Below are positions 17,453 to 27,208 of a DNA stretch of 64,000 nt, piece after piece. The notes below the pieces were generated by a model, which saw nothing but the letters and a program-made list of their open reading frames with translations, did not search any database and was not told the DNA's origin. The DNA is from Sporocytophaga sp. Its GTDB lineage: Bacteria > Bacteroidota > Bacteroidia > Cytophagales > Cytophagaceae. Within the stretch, counting starts at the first letter, position 1, and each line of letters starts with the position of its first letter. The translations under genes were made by a program, and so were the position numbers. The stretch is from the NCBI GenBank assembly GCA_024707265.1, contig JANQAB010000004.1, positions 682,001-746,000 on the forward strand. The letters run 5' to 3'.

Positions 17453-17859
17453 GGACCTTTTAAAATAAATTCCATAAAAAATTACTAACCACAATTTTCT
17501 CCTCAGAACCTCATCATTTTTCTCCGAAGAGAATAGCTTTTTGTAATAAATCTCAATCAGATTTTATAATTAAAATTTAATTTGTTGATAATTAGTGTGA
17601 TAGTTTAACCCTGTCGCGGATGGGATTTTTCCGGAATATTTAGTTAACTTTAACCGGAGAAAGATCTTTTCACGCTTAAACATCCATAAAGCATCCCTGG
17701 TCGAACGTATTTCTTTTTCAAATCCATAAAAAGTACCTAAACTTTGATGAAAATGAACATCTGTTTTCTATAAGATTTGCGATCTTTGTAGTGATGAAAA
17801 GTCTGCATATGCCAGCTTTTTTCAAAAAATACTGAACCTTAAATATTTAATAAAACAAA
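17453..17859. other. non-coding gap upstream of ilvC
   Basis: AT-rich, no ORF, no leader-peptide run of Ile/Leu/Val codons and no recognisable riboswitch. Presumably contains the ilvC promoter and a long leader; nothing else seen. Confidence 0.4.
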
Positions 17860-19380
17860 ATGGCTAATTATTTCAATACACTTCCGCTCAGAGAAAAACT
17901 AAATCAATTGGGCGTTTGCGAATTCATGGACAGTTCTGAATTCACTGATGGCGTAAAAGCTTTGAAAGGTAAAAAAATCGTAATCGTAGGTTGCGGTGCT
18001 CAAGGTTTGAACCAGGGTCTGAACATGAGAGATTCAGGTCTTGATATTGCTTATGCTCTGAGAAAAGAAGCTATTGATCAGAAAAGACAGTCATGGAAAA
18101 ATGCTTCTGACAATGGATTTAAAGTTGGTACTTACGAAGAGTTAATCCCTTCTGCTGACCTTGTTATCAACCTTACTCCTGATAAGCAACATACTTCTGT
18201 TGTTACAGCTGTTATGCCATTGATGAAAAAAGGATCTACATTGTCTTATTCTCACGGTTTCAACATCGTTGAAGAAGGAATGCAGATCAGAAAAGATATC
18301 ACTGTAATCATGGTGGCTCCTAAATCTCCGGGATCTGAAGTAAGAGAAGAGTATAAAAGAGGTTTCGGCGTGCCTACCCTTATCGCAGTTCACCCTGAGA
18401 ACGATCCTGAAGGAAAAGGATGGGATTATGCTAAAGCTTATGCAGTAGCAACAGGTGGAGACAGAGCTGGTGTTCTTCAGTCTTCTTTCGTAGCTGAAGT
18501 AAAATCTGACCTTATGGGTGAGCAAACGATCCTTTGTGGTCTTCTTCAGACAGGTTCAATCCTTTGCTTCGACAAAATGGTTGAAAAAGGTATTGATAAA
18601 GGATATGCTGCTAAATTTATCCAGTACGGTTGGGAAGTGATCACTGAGTCATTGAAACATGGCGGCATCACTTTGATGATGGACAGACTATCTAATCCTG
18701 CTAAAATTAAGGCTTTCGAGCTTTCTGAGGAGCTGAAAGACATCATGAGACCTTTATTCCAGAAGCATCAGGACGATATCATGAGCGGAGAGTTTTCTTC
18801 TACTATGATGAAAGACTGGGCAGACAACGATAAAAATCTATTGACCTGGAGAGCTGCAACAGGAGAGACTGCATTTGAGAAAACAGCTCCGGGTTCAGTG
18901 CAAATATCTGAGCAGGAGTTCTATGACAACGGTCTGTTAATGGTTGCTTTAGTAAGAGCAGGTGTTGAGCTTGCATTCGAAACAATGACAGAATCGGGTA
19001 TCAAAGAAGAGTCTGCATACTATGAGTCTCTGCACGAAACTCCGCTTATCGCAAACACTATCGCTCGTAAAAAACTTTTCGAAATGAACAGAGTGATCTC
19101 TGATACAGCTGAGTATGGTTGTTATCTGTTTGATCATGCTTGTAAGCCTTTGCTTGCTGATTTCATGAAGACAATCAATACTGATGTAATCGGTAAAAAC
19201 TACAATGAAGGAAAATCAGGTGGTGTTGACAACAAGACACTTCTTGCGGTAAACGAAATCATCCGTTTCCATCCTATCGAAATTGTAGGTGCTGAGCTTA
19301 GAGAAGCTATGACAAGCATGAAGCAGATCAGCCTTGGCGCTGAGTCTCCTGTAAAAGAGAAAGCTGCTGCTGCTGTTTAG
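17860..19380 (+). CDS. ilvC: ketol-acid reductoisomerase, class II (long form)
   Basis: 506 residues, the length of class II enzymes (class I is ~330). The N-terminal Rossmann domain has [16 protein letters not shown], the NADPH-binding loop. SHGFNIV and a duplicated knotted C-terminal domain follow ([16 protein letters not shown]; later [11 protein letters not shown]). It converts acetolactate or acetohydroxybutyrate to the dihydroxy acid in valine, leucine and isoleucine synthesis. It stands alone here, with no other ilv or leu genes in the window. Codon use is more biased than in the neighbours, suggesting high expression. A strong terminator follows. Confidence 0.97.
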   Translation: MANYFNTLPLREKLNQLGVCEFMDSSEFTDGVKALKGKKIVIVGCGAQGLNQGLNMRDSGLDIAYALRKEAIDQKRQSWKNASDNGFKVGTYEELIPSADLVINLTPDKQHTSVVTAVMPLMKKGSTLSYSHGFNIVEEGMQIRKDITVIMVAPKSPGSEVREEYKRGFGVPTLIAVHPENDPEGKGWDYAKAYAVATGGDRAGVLQSSFVAEVKSDLMGEQTILCGLLQTGSILCFDKMVEKGIDKGYAAKFIQYGWEVITESLKHGGITLMMDRLSNPAKIKAFELSEELKDIMRPLFQKHQDDIMSGEFSSTMMKDWADNDKNLLTWRAATGETAFEKTAPGSVQISEQEFYDNGLLMVALVRAGVELAFETMTESGIKEESAYYESLHETPLIANTIARKKLFEMNRVISDTAEYGCYLFDHACKPLLADFMKTINTDVIGKNYNEGKSGGVDNKTLLAVNEIIRFHPIEIVGAELREAMTSMKQISLGAESPVKEKAAAAV

Positions 19381-19406
19381 TATTAAAACTACACTGAATG
19401 CAATAT

Positions 19407-19439
19407 AAAAAGGCCTCCTGATTTTCGGGAGGCCTTTTT
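19407..19439 (+). terminator. intrinsic terminator after ilvC (probably bidirectional)
   Basis: Perfect 12-bp stem aaaaaggcctcc / ggaggccttttt with a 9-base loop, between the convergent ilvC and alpha/beta hydrolase genes. Confidence 0.9.
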
Positions 19440-19469
19440 AATTGTATTCTGGTTCTATACCATTGGATC

Positions 19470-20348
19470 TTATCTTCGCCCTGATTTTATAGTCACAGGC
19501 TCAAAATGATCCTGATGTAATATAAACTCAAGCAGGTCTTCATTGAGTTGCTCTTTGTGTGTATAAAAGAATCCATGCGGAGCGCCATGATAAATTTTAT
19601 AATAATTATCAGGAATCATTCGAGCTGTTTTATCACTGCTGATTCCGATTGGTACGATATCGTCCGCATCACCATGGATAATCAAGGTTGGCACATTTAC
19701 AGCTTTTAAGTCTTGTCTGAAATCTGTTTCCGAATATGCTATTACAGCTTTTTGTGTAGGGATCGGACCTGCAAATGACGCCAGTGTTCTGTAATACTCA
19801 AGCAAAGGATCGCTCAGTGGCCGGTGGTCTTTGGTAACACCGAAAAACTGCTGACCGAACATATCTATAAATCCGATCCTGTCTTCTTTGATTACATTGA
19901 TTGCATTGGCAAAAATCTCTTTATGTGCTCCATCAGGATTATCTCTTGTCTTAAGCAAAAACGGTGTCACAGACCCCAGTAATACTGCCTGAGAGACTCT
20001 TGCTCCACCATATCTGCTGAAATATCTTACAACTTCACCACCGCCCATGGAAAACCCCACAAGGGTGACATCTTCAAGGTTCAGAGTGTCTAAAACAGCT
20101 CTTAAGTCATCGGTAAATGTATCGTAATCATAGCCATTCAGTGGTTTGGATGATTTACCAAATCCTCGTCTGTCGTAAGTGATTACTCTTAATCCATTTT
20201 CAACCAGGACATTTACCTGGTATTCCCACATTTCCTGGCTTAGAGGCCATCCATGGATCAGTACAACCGGCTTTCCTTCACCTAAATCCTGATAATATAG
20301 CTTTATTGGTTGTCCTTTTTCCAGGGATTTTGTTTTAATATATCCCAT
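19470..20348 (-). CDS. alpha/beta hydrolase, non-heme chloroperoxidase-like
   Basis: 292 residues from ATG 20348 (MGYIKTKSLEKGQPIKLYYQ), where similarity to the fold begins; the frame is open further upstream but that part overlaps the rhodanese gene and looks non-coding. It has the oxyanion loop LIHGWPLS, nucleophile elbow GFSMGGGE (Ser100), acid loop HGDADDIVP, and catalytic histidine in GAPHGFF. Closest in layout to arylesterases/cofactor-free haloperoxidases; the natural substrate is unknown. It lies just downstream of the rhodanese gene on the same strand, both divergent from the LysR gene, and may be under its control. Confidence 0.88.
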   Translation of the reverse strand: MGYIKTKSLEKGQPIKLYYQDLGEGKPVVLIHGWPLSQEMWEYQVNVLVENGLRVITYDRRGFGKSSKPLNGYDYDTFTDDLRAVLDTLNLEDVTLVGFSMGGGEVVRYFSRYGGARVSQAVLLGSVTPFLLKTRDNPDGAHKEIFANAINVIKEDRIGFIDMFGQQFFGVTKDHRPLSDPLLEYYRTLASFAGPIPTQKAVIAYSETDFRQDLKAVNVPTLIIHGDADDIVPIGISSDKTARMIPDNYYKIYHGAPHGFFYTHKEQLNEDLLEFILHQDHFEPVTIKSGRR

Positions 20349-20455
20349 ATCTGAACTGTTTTTATAATTATAACAATCAGAATATCCCAAAAGATTACAA
20401 GGGTTTTTAACTGTTTGAAAGATAGTGTTTTGTGGTGGATGTGAGGAGGTGCCCG

Positions 20456-20851
20456 CTAGCAGGTGCATTCTACCTTTGATCCGTTCGATTCACATTGTGT
20501 TCCATTAGTTTTATAACCATCTTTTTTCCACCATTCAAGGCCTCCTATTAGTTCTTTTACATTAAAGCCCAGCTTTGCCATATTGAGTGCTCCTTTAGTT
20601 GAAGCATTACATCCGATACCATCACAATAGGTGATATACAGGACATTTCTGTCAAGCTTCTGAGTTTGTTCTTTATTCATTTCCCGATGAGGAATATTAA
20701 TAGATCCGGGTATATGTTCTGCTTCAAAGGCTGTGGGCTTTCTTGTATCAACAACGATTATCTTTTCACCTTTCTTTAAAGCTTCAAACAGATCTGACGG
20801 ATCCATTTCATATTGCAGCTTGTTTGCATAGTGTTTCATCTGTTCGTTCAT
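20456..20851 (-). CDS. rhodanese-like sulfurtransferase
   Basis: 131 residues, a single rhodanese domain. VVDTRKPTAFEAEHIPGSIN is the conserved first half; the active-site loop begins CDGIGCNAS with the persulfide-forming cysteine at its start. The short tail is rich in cysteine (CESNGSKVECTC). Moves sulfane sulfur or acts as a redox/stress protein; substrate not deducible. It is divergently oriented from the LysR gene 145 bases away, the usual setting for LysR control. Confidence 0.88.
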   Translation of the reverse strand: MNEQMKHYANKLQYEMDPSDLFEALKKGEKIIVVDTRKPTAFEAEHIPGSINIPHREMNKEQTQKLDRNVLYITYCDGIGCNASTKGALNMAKLGFNVKELIGGLEWWKKDGYKTNGTQCESNGSKVECTC

Positions 20852-20996
20852 AGTATGGCTTGTTTTAAAAGAATAAGCAAATCTATATTGTTGAATGATC
20901 TGTTAAAAACGAAAAGAATTCATCTCTTTGATCAAATATTTTCATGAATTCATCAATTGATTTTTTCCGTAATTTGTAGACATAATATTCGCACTG

Positions 20997-21821
20997 ATGG
21001 AAATCCGACATTTGAAACTTGTTAAAGCTATTGTAGAAGAAGGCAGTATTTCCAAAGCCATTTTTAAACTACATCTTACTCAGTCTGCTTTAAGTCATCA
21101 GCTTAAAGAGGCTGAATACCAGCTTGGAACAAAGATATTTCTAAGGGTAAATAAAAAGCTCGTGCTGACCAAAGCCGGTGAAAAGCTTTATGAAGCAGCC
21201 AACGAGATTCTTGACAAGCTTTCGGATACTCAATACTCCATCAAACAAATGGTTTTCGGAGAAACAGGAGAGATCAGAATCAGCACTGAATGTTATTCAG
21301 GATATCACTGGCTGCCTTCTGTTATGAAGCAGTTTCAGCTATTGTATCCTAATGTGGACCTGAAGATTGTAATGGAAGCTACGCATTATCCTTTACAAAA
21401 GCTTCTTGCGAATGAACTGGATATTGCCATTACCAGTGATCCTGTTAAGGATGAAAATATTAAATACATTGAGCTTTTTCAGGACGAGCTGGTTATGCTG
21501 GTTTCTGAGAACCATCCCTGGTCTGAGAAGAAATATGTACAGGCGGAAGATTTCATAAATGAGCATCTGATCATCCATTCGCTTCCATTGGAAACAGTTT
21601 CGGTACATCAGTTTTTTCTTGCTCCCGCCAAAGTGAAGCCTAAGAAGATTACACCACTTCCATTGACTGAAGCTTCTGTAGAAATGGTAAAGGCAGATAT
21701 GGGTGTGATGTCTATGGCAAAGTGGGCGGCTCAGCCTTATCTTAAAACTTCAAATTTAAAAGCGATCAAAATCGGTAAGACAGGATTGAAAAAGAAAGCA
21801 TTATATCGCTGTGCTAAGTGA
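20997..21821 (+). CDS. LysR-family transcriptional regulator
   Basis: 274 residues. N-terminal winged HTH (MEIRHLKLVKAIVEEGSISK, then LTQSALSHQLKEAE) followed by a periplasmic-binding-like effector domain (IRISTECYSGYHWLPSVMKQ). The opening resembles MetR-type regulators, but the ligand cannot be told. It probably controls the divergent rhodanese and hydrolase genes, the standard LysR arrangement. No T-N11-A operator was confidently located in the 145-base gap. Confidence 0.9.
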   Translation: MEIRHLKLVKAIVEEGSISKAIFKLHLTQSALSHQLKEAEYQLGTKIFLRVNKKLVLTKAGEKLYEAANEILDKLSDTQYSIKQMVFGETGEIRISTECYSGYHWLPSVMKQFQLLYPNVDLKIVMEATHYPLQKLLANELDIAITSDPVKDENIKYIELFQDELVMLVSENHPWSEKKYVQAEDFINEHLIIHSLPLETVSVHQFFLAPAKVKPKKITPLPLTEASVEMVKADMGVMSMAKWAAQPYLKTSNLKAIKIGKTGLKKKALYRCAK

Positions 21822-21884
21822 TAAAAAGCAGCCTGATTATTTCACCCATTTTATAGATTTTCTGAAAACGGAGTTGCATGTTGT

Positions 21885-22334
21885 ATGGAATATAGAATAA
21901 AGCTTTGTGAGGAAAGGGATCTGCCTGTTCTTATTGAACTATGCGCAAAGCATGCTGCTTATGAGCAAGCAGTTTATGATGCTCAGAATAAAGAAAAATT
22001 GTTGAAGGCTGCATTGTTTGGAGATAAGCCACAATTACATTGCCTGGTGGCAGAAGTAGATGATGAGGTCATCGGTTATGCCAGTTTTACCTTTGATTAT
22101 TCTACCTGGAGTGCCGCTTCTTTTTTACATCTGGATTGCCTTTTTCTGGACGAATGTTATCGTGGATATGGAATAGGAGAAGCAATGATTTTACGTATAA
22201 AAGAAATTGCCCAAGCTAATGGTTGTTCAAATATCCAATGGCAGACACCGGTATTTAATGAAAGAGCCATTAAGTTTTATAAGAGAATAGGAGGGCAGGG
22301 TAAAGATAAGGTAAGGTTTACAATGGCAGTTTAA
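21885..22334 (+). CDS. GNAT-family N-acetyltransferase
   Basis: 149 residues, a complete GNAT fold. Acetyl-CoA-binding motif A is seen as LDECYRGYGIGEAMILRI (R/Q-x-x-G-x-G/A), preceded by LHLDCLFL, with motif B around NERAIKFYKRIGG. It transfers an acetyl group to an amine; the acceptor is unknown. It lies 63 bases after the LysR gene on the same strand, possibly co-transcribed. Confidence 0.88.
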   Translation: MEYRIKLCEERDLPVLIELCAKHAAYEQAVYDAQNKEKLLKAALFGDKPQLHCLVAEVDDEVIGYASFTFDYSTWSAASFLHLDCLFLDECYRGYGIGEAMILRIKEIAQANGCSNIQWQTPVFNERAIKFYKRIGGQGKDKVRFTMAV

Positions 22335-22411
22335 TTTTTATAGATCAGAGCTTTAATGCCCCTCATTAAGATAATGACGAGATTATTTTATAGTAAGTCT
22401 CACTGATATAG

Positions 22412-22600
22412 TTTTGTCACGTTTCTCCTTGATGAGAAAAGTAACCAAAAGAATCAAGGGCTGTGAGGAAATTTGCTAAAATTTCAGTTCGATACGCTAA
22501 AAATTTTGAAACTCGTCCTCCTGCGTCGGCCTCAAACATCAAAATTTTTGGCCGCTCCTCTCACTGAAATTTCTTAACGCAATTTTCTCAAGGCCCCATC
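22412..22600. repeat. nested inverted-repeat element, non-coding
   Basis: Nested perfect arms: aaatttcagt (22479-22488) pairs with actgaaattt (22563-22572), and aaaaattttga (22499-22509) pairs with tcaaaattttt (22539-22549). The apex is GC-rich (ctcgtcctcctgcgtcggcc). The whole could fold into one long hairpin. I recall similar intergenic sequences elsewhere in Cytophagales, but a genome search would be needed. It fills most of the gap 22335-22653. Confidence 0.6.
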
Positions 22601-22653
22601 CTGTAAGCCAATGAGAACTAAAACATTAATCCTGTTTTTTAATTCGTTTAATC

Positions 22654-23337
22654 TTATCTGTAATAAGAATCCACTGCTTCATGACCTGTATAGTTTGCTC
22701 CTGCTTTGTCATCTGCCCCGACGAATTGAAATGGTACAGTTAAATTCCTTGACCCATTAACCGTTATTAAGCGTTTTCTTGAGTTATATTCTATGTTACC
22801 GGATTTAAACCAGCTTAAAAGCTTTTGTTGATTATTGTCAAATTCAATACTCTTTATGCATTTGGTATCAAAGTTGGCAATAAACAGTCCTTCATCATTT
22901 AGCATTGAGCTTGCTTTTCGTATGGCTTCCAGCTTATCGCCCATATAATGCAGGCCATGAACACATGTGATAAGGTCATATTTCTGCTCTGATTCGAAGT
23001 TGAAGAATGACTGGGCATACAAAGTGATTGAATTACACTCTTCAGGAATAGGATCAAACATATCGATCAGATCTATTCCAGTAAAAGATATCTGTTTGGA
23101 TGGGAAATGCTTTGATGCATACTGAGCTGTCTGAATGAGTGCTTTGCCTCTTCCACAGCAGATGTCTAGCCAATCGAAGGTGCTTTTGGTTTTAAAGCTT
23201 TTGTTAATGAACTCAACAGGAGATAGGTAAATATCCTTTTCATAACTGTTTATGCCTACTGCATTGCGCTCCCTGTTCATTCTGTTGTTGGCGACTATTG
23301 GAGAGCTTTCCAGATTTTGATTGTTGAGAAGGTTCAT
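22654..23337 (-). CDS. class I SAM-dependent methyltransferase
   Basis: 227 residues. Motif I is WLDICCGRGKAL (residues ~56-67). TGIDLIDMFDPIPE is motif II with the ribose-binding acidic residue, and YDLITCVHGLHYMG is the motif III region. Substrate unknown. Its start is one base after the stop of the Hsp70-like gene, so the two are very likely co-transcribed and coupled. A methyltransferase acting together with a YegD-type chaperone is unusual. Confidence 0.85.
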   Translation of the reverse strand: MNLLNNQNLESSPIVANNRMNRERNAVGINSYEKDIYLSPVEFINKSFKTKSTFDWLDICCGRGKALIQTAQYASKHFPSKQISFTGIDLIDMFDPIPEECNSITLYAQSFFNFESEQKYDLITCVHGLHYMGDKLEAIRKASSMLNDEGLFIANFDTKCIKSIEFDNNQQKLLSWFKSGNIEYNSRKRLITVNGSRNLTVPFQFVGADDKAGANYTGHEAVDSYYR

Positions 23338-23338
23338 T

Positions 23339-24580
23339 TTAATTTCTATAAAAATAACTTAGCGCCAATCCTTGCGCTACACTGTTAAAGTTATCTCCAC
23401 GGTGTATCTTTTCATCTGAGAATTTATTGGTGAAGATATTTCTTACAGCCTGAAGAGAAGAAGTTCCGCCTGTTAAGAATATGTTATTGATATCACTATC
23501 AGGTATGCCTGATTTCTCAATAAATTCGGTCAGGAAAACTTCGATTTTGCTTACTTCCTTTACCGCAAATTCATTGAATTCATTCAGATCCAGATGTTCC
23601 TGGATATCTATCCCGGCTTCACTGAAGTGAATATCTGCAAAAGATTTTTCAGACAACTCAATTTTAGCTTTTTCAATTTTACGAAACAGAGAGAAACCCA
23701 GGTTCTGATCAATAAAAGTCATCAGCCTTTGAATTGCAGGGTTTCTTTGAGTGTAGAGATAGTAGCTGTCCAGAGATTTTCTTAGTTTGCCTTCTTTCAG
23801 AAATGCCATTTGTTCCCACTCGCAAAGACTACGATAGATATGTACCGGCAAATCCAGCATTTTTCCGAAAGATTCGTATTTAAGTCCGTATCCAAAGTAA
23901 GAGACCATTTTGTGCCACATAATTAAGGCATCAAAATCATCACCTCCTATATGTATACCGCCGGTATTGATGATTTGCGATTTTCTGTCAGCAAGATTAA
24001 GGTTATTACGGTCCAGACGCATAAGTGTAAAGTCAGAGGTGCCTCCACCGAAATCGCCAATAAGGACAACTTCAGGTTTTTCAATACTTTGTTCATATAA
24101 AAATCCTGCACCTATCGGTTCGTACTGAAACCAAATATGTTCAAACCCTGCTTTTTTTGCTGCTGCAAGCAGTCGTTTCTCCGCGAGCTTATCTTTTTCC
24201 GGATCTTCTGAAAACACTACTGGCCTTCCCATAATGACTTCAGTTACTTCTTCACCCAGGTATTCATCCGCCTCCTTTTTCAGGGACTTCAAAAGGAGAC
24301 AAACAAGATCTTCAGCAGTATATTTTTTACCATAAATGTATGTGAAAGTAAATGATGCCTGTGGGAGCAGGGTTTTCACAGATTTAAGCAGACGTCCTTT
24401 CAGGTTGTTCTGGATATAATGCTCAACAGCTTTTTCCCCGATAGATATTTGAGATGACTCTGTAAAATGTATTACGGATTGCTCGCTTATTACATGTTTT
24501 ATTTCTTTAGTTTCCTTATTCGCTATTGCTAAAACTGAATTACTGGTACCAAAGTCAATTCCGTAAATATGATTTGCCAT
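23339..24580 (-). CDS. Hsp70-family protein, YegD-like (no substrate-binding domain)
   Basis: 413 residues: an actin-like ATPase with phosphate-1 motif YGIDFGTSNSVLA at residues 5-17, phosphate-2 IGDFGGGTSDFTL, and adenosine motif IFLTGGTSSLQAVR. It is much shorter than DnaK (~640) and lacks the peptide-binding beta domain and C-terminal lid, as in YegD. Binds and hydrolyses ATP; its client is unknown. First gene of a two-gene operon with the methyltransferase. Confidence 0.88.
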   Translation of the reverse strand: MANHIYGIDFGTSNSVLAIANKETKEIKHVISEQSVIHFTESSQISIGEKAVEHYIQNNLKGRLLKSVKTLLPQASFTFTYIYGKKYTAEDLVCLLLKSLKKEADEYLGEEVTEVIMGRPVVFSEDPEKDKLAEKRLLAAAKKAGFEHIWFQYEPIGAGFLYEQSIEKPEVVLIGDFGGGTSDFTLMRLDRNNLNLADRKSQIINTGGIHIGGDDFDALIMWHKMVSYFGYGLKYESFGKMLDLPVHIYRSLCEWEQMAFLKEGKLRKSLDSYYLYTQRNPAIQRLMTFIDQNLGFSLFRKIEKAKIELSEKSFADIHFSEAGIDIQEHLDLNEFNEFAVKEVSKIEVFLTEFIEKSGIPDSDINNIFLTGGTSSLQAVRNIFTNKFSDEKIHRGDNFNSVAQGLALSYFYRN

Positions 24581-24775
24581 GTTTAACTTACTTGTTACTT
24601 TTTAATCAAGAATATCAAACAGAATGAAGATATTCATCGGTTGATAATTTTCTCTTTAATTTTTTGAAAAACATCAAATATACTTGAAATAAACCGGCCG
24701 AAGGAAATCTTAAATAGGGAAATTTTATAAAAAGTGGATAAAAAGGGAAGTTTTAAAAATGTAGCAACAGTGTGA

Positions 24776-24815
24776 GCAAGAGCAACAGTGCTAAAATTCT
24801 TGCTGTTGCTCTTGC
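24776..24815 (-). terminator. long hairpin downstream of the DUF2185 gene
   Basis: Perfect 13-bp arms gcaagagcaacag / ctgttgctcttgc lie 12 bases past the minus-strand stop. A T-run on the minus strand is 15 bases further on, so termination is plausible though not textbook. The unit agcaacag is repeated twice on the left. Confidence 0.5.
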
Positions 24816-24826
24816 CCTTGCTGTAT

Positions 24827-25165
24827 TTATTCTTCAGGAGGTAGTGGCTGAAAATTATCAGTCCCTTCTATTCTTTCCAGTTCCGTTCCATTCGGAAGGT
24901 TCAAATGGGGGATGATAGCACGGTCATAATTTGCTATGGTGTTCACGTCATATAATCCAGAATTCTCTGCATCATCGATATATTCTTCAGTTTCAGTCCC
25001 TGACAAGAATCTCCAGCCGCTGTCCCAGCCTTCTTCAGGTTCTTCGCGATACATAAATCCAACCGGCAGTCCATCTACAGTAATTTTATCTGACGCAATG
25101 CAACCACCCATTGAAGGGATAAGCTGAACGACATCTGCCGAATCGATTTTAAGGCTTTTTTTCAT
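24827..25165 (-). CDS. DUF2185 / Imm33-like protein
   Basis: 112 residues. It matches the DUF2185 pattern: GCIASDKITVDG, VGFMYREEPEEGWDSGWRF, then LSGTETEEYIDD and IANYDRAIIPHL. DUF2185 proteins have been grouped with polymorphic-toxin immunity proteins (Imm33), but many are solitary, as here. No toxin gene is adjacent. No signal peptide, so cytoplasmic. Divergent from the NlpC/P60 fusion gene. Confidence 0.8.
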   Translation of the reverse strand: MKKSLKIDSADVVQLIPSMGGCIASDKITVDGLPVGFMYREEPEEGWDSGWRFLSGTETEEYIDDAENSGLYDVNTIANYDRAIIPHLNLPNGTELERIEGTDNFQPLPPEE

Positions 25166-25323
25166 TTTATAAATATTGATTTAAATGTAATTTGGTTAAA
25201 ATGTGGCGGTTATTTGGTTTTTTTTATAAAAAAAGTCCTTCAAACCTTAAAGTGTTCATAAATATAGAAAAGTTGTCTTTATCTTTGAAAAACTATCACA
25301 ATCTATTGAAGAAAAATTACTGG

Positions 25324-27018
25324 ATGAATTTCTCTTTCCTGTCCGATAAACGACTTCTTGCTTTAATAATACTATGCTTTTGCTGTTCATTTTCATTTTC
25401 TGATGAGAGTAAAGTAGAGCGGTTAATAAAGAGCTTTAGTAATCCCGAGGTTAGAAAAGCACTTAAAACCTTTTTTAGAGGAGGTGCGGAGAAACAGGTA
25501 TCACTAGATGAGTATTCGGTTGAAGGATTAATAAAAGAAGCAAACAGTTTCCTTGGAACTCCACATAGAATGGGAGGGACAAGCAAGAAAGGGATAGATT
25601 GTTCGGGTTTTGTCTGTGTTATCCATAAAAAGTTTGGAATTTTACTTCCTCATTCTTCACATGAACAGGCAAGATATGGTGATGTTGTACCATCCAAAGA
25701 TAGTCTTGAAAGGGGAGATCTGGTTTTTTTCTACAATTCTTATAATTCAAGAAATTTTATCACTCACGCCGGGATCTATCTGGGCGAAGAAAAATTCATT
25801 CATGCTTCACATTCACAGGGGGTAATTATTTCATTGATCAATGATTCTTATTGGGGAAAGAGGTTTTTATTTGGTACCAGATTGGGAGGTGTAAAAGTTA
25901 ACGAAGGCTCTTTTTATATGCCGCTTAATGCTGATAGTTCTGTAATAAAAGTCGGCGCAGATCATCCTTATATTCAATATTCAGGCAGAATTGATTTTTC
26001 AGATAAGAAAAAACCTGGCTTTGCTTTTCCAGGAGTCAATGTTTCGGCAAAATTTATAGGAAGTTCGATTGGCTTTGAACTCAATGATTTTGGTGGAAAT
26101 GAAGACAAATCAGCTAATTATTATACTGTTCTGATTGATGGCAAGATTGCTGAAATTGTTAAATGTAAACCAGGTGTAAATGTCTATCAAATTGGGGGAA
26201 ACTTAAAGGACACGATCCATGAGATTACCATATTTAAAAGGACAGAAAGTTTTGTGGGGAAATCCGAGTTTACCGGATTTATACTGAGTAAAAATGGCAA
26301 GTTGTTAAAGCCCGTAAATAAGCTGGAAAGAAAAATAGAATTTATAGGTGACTCTTATACTTGTGGTTATGGAAATGCATTGGTAATTCCTGCACCTCCT
26401 GAAGGAAATCCTAATACAGGTTTTAGCAGTGCTAATGAAGATAATTATTCTGCCTGGGGAAACCTTGTGTCACGAAGACTCAATACTCAGTATATGTGTA
26501 CTGCCTATTCAGGAAGGGGAATGTATAGAAACTTTCAGGGTGATACAATTGGAACATTGCCTGAGATCTACGATAGAGTTTTTCCTGATCAGGAGCTACC
26601 CAAGTGGAATTTTGACAAATATATCCCTGATCTGATAGTTATTCATTTGGGTACCAATGATTTTTATCAGGAAATTTCTGGTAATTCAAAACTGGATTCT
26701 TCCCGATTTGTGAATCAATATATTGGATTTGTGAAAAAAATACGTGAATTATACCCTGTAGCAAAAATTGTTTGTGTTCCCTCTAATGGTCTTAATGATA
26801 ATTGGCCAGCGGATGTATTCCTTTATACTAAATCGAAGAAGTTTGTAGAATTGGTCGTAAATTTCATTAAAGAGGCTGGCGACAAAAACATCTTTTCCTT
26901 TGCTATGGTGCCACAATCAGCCCCTTTTGGCGAAGATTGGCATCCTAGTTTACATACGCACGAAAGTATGGCACAGCAAATTGTGCCCTATTTGAAAAAA
27001 ATTACGGGTTGGGAGTAA
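25324..27018 (+). CDS. exported NlpC/P60 peptidase fused to a CE2-like SGNH esterase
   Basis: 564 residues from ATG 25324 (MNFSFLSDKRLLALIILCFC), a signal peptide; an earlier start at 25192 would place 44 unlikely residues before it. Residues ~65-185: NlpC/P60 domain with IDCSGF (Cys93), THAGIYLG (His148) and a third polar residue near His160. Residues ~205-330: a jelly-roll module like the N-terminal domain of CE2 esterases. Residues ~335-564: SGNH hydrolase with IGDSYTCGYG (Ser344), HLGTNDF (Asn445) and DWHPS (Asp538, His540). The pairing suggests one enzyme that cuts wall peptides and removes acetyl groups from a glycan, in the periplasm or outside. Fusion seen; joint function inferred. 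Confidence 0.85.
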   Translation: MNFSFLSDKRLLALIILCFCCSFSFSDESKVERLIKSFSNPEVRKALKTFFRGGAEKQVSLDEYSVEGLIKEANSFLGTPHRMGGTSKKGIDCSGFVCVIHKKFGILLPHSSHEQARYGDVVPSKDSLERGDLVFFYNSYNSRNFITHAGIYLGEEKFIHASHSQGVIISLINDSYWGKRFLFGTRLGGVKVNEGSFYMPLNADSSVIKVGADHPYIQYSGRIDFSDKKKPGFAFPGVNVSAKFIGSSIGFELNDFGGNEDKSANYYTVLIDGKIAEIVKCKPGVNVYQIGGNLKDTIHEITIFKRTESFVGKSEFTGFILSKNGKLLKPVNKLERKIEFIGDSYTCGYGNALVIPAPPEGNPNTGFSSANEDNYSAWGNLVSRRLNTQYMCTAYSGRGMYRNFQGDTIGTLPEIYDRVFPDQELPKWNFDKYIPDLIVIHLGTNDFYQEISGNSKLDSSRFVNQYIGFVKKIRELYPVAKIVCVPSNGLNDNWPADVFLYTKSKKFVELVVNFIKEAGDKNIFSFAMVPQSAPFGEDWHPSLHTHESMAQQIVPYLKKITGWE

Positions 27019-27208
27019 TCTTTCTGTCTAAAAATCCGTTAAAGGTAAATAACTATATCAGCTGGTGTTTTAAACCTTTACAATTTTTGAGAGTTGAAAT
27101 TTTATAACCGTCTGGTAAATACTCACCTGAATTCCGCAAACAAACTTTGGTGTTGAACAGATTAACGGTGATTGGATAAGTTTTTATTTAAATCTATTTT
27201 ACTTATAA

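Noticed and set aside
18142..18525. Open frame antisense to ilvC
   Set aside because: Codon-biased ilvC leaves long open complements; low-complexity Ser/Phe/Arg-rich product with no start support.
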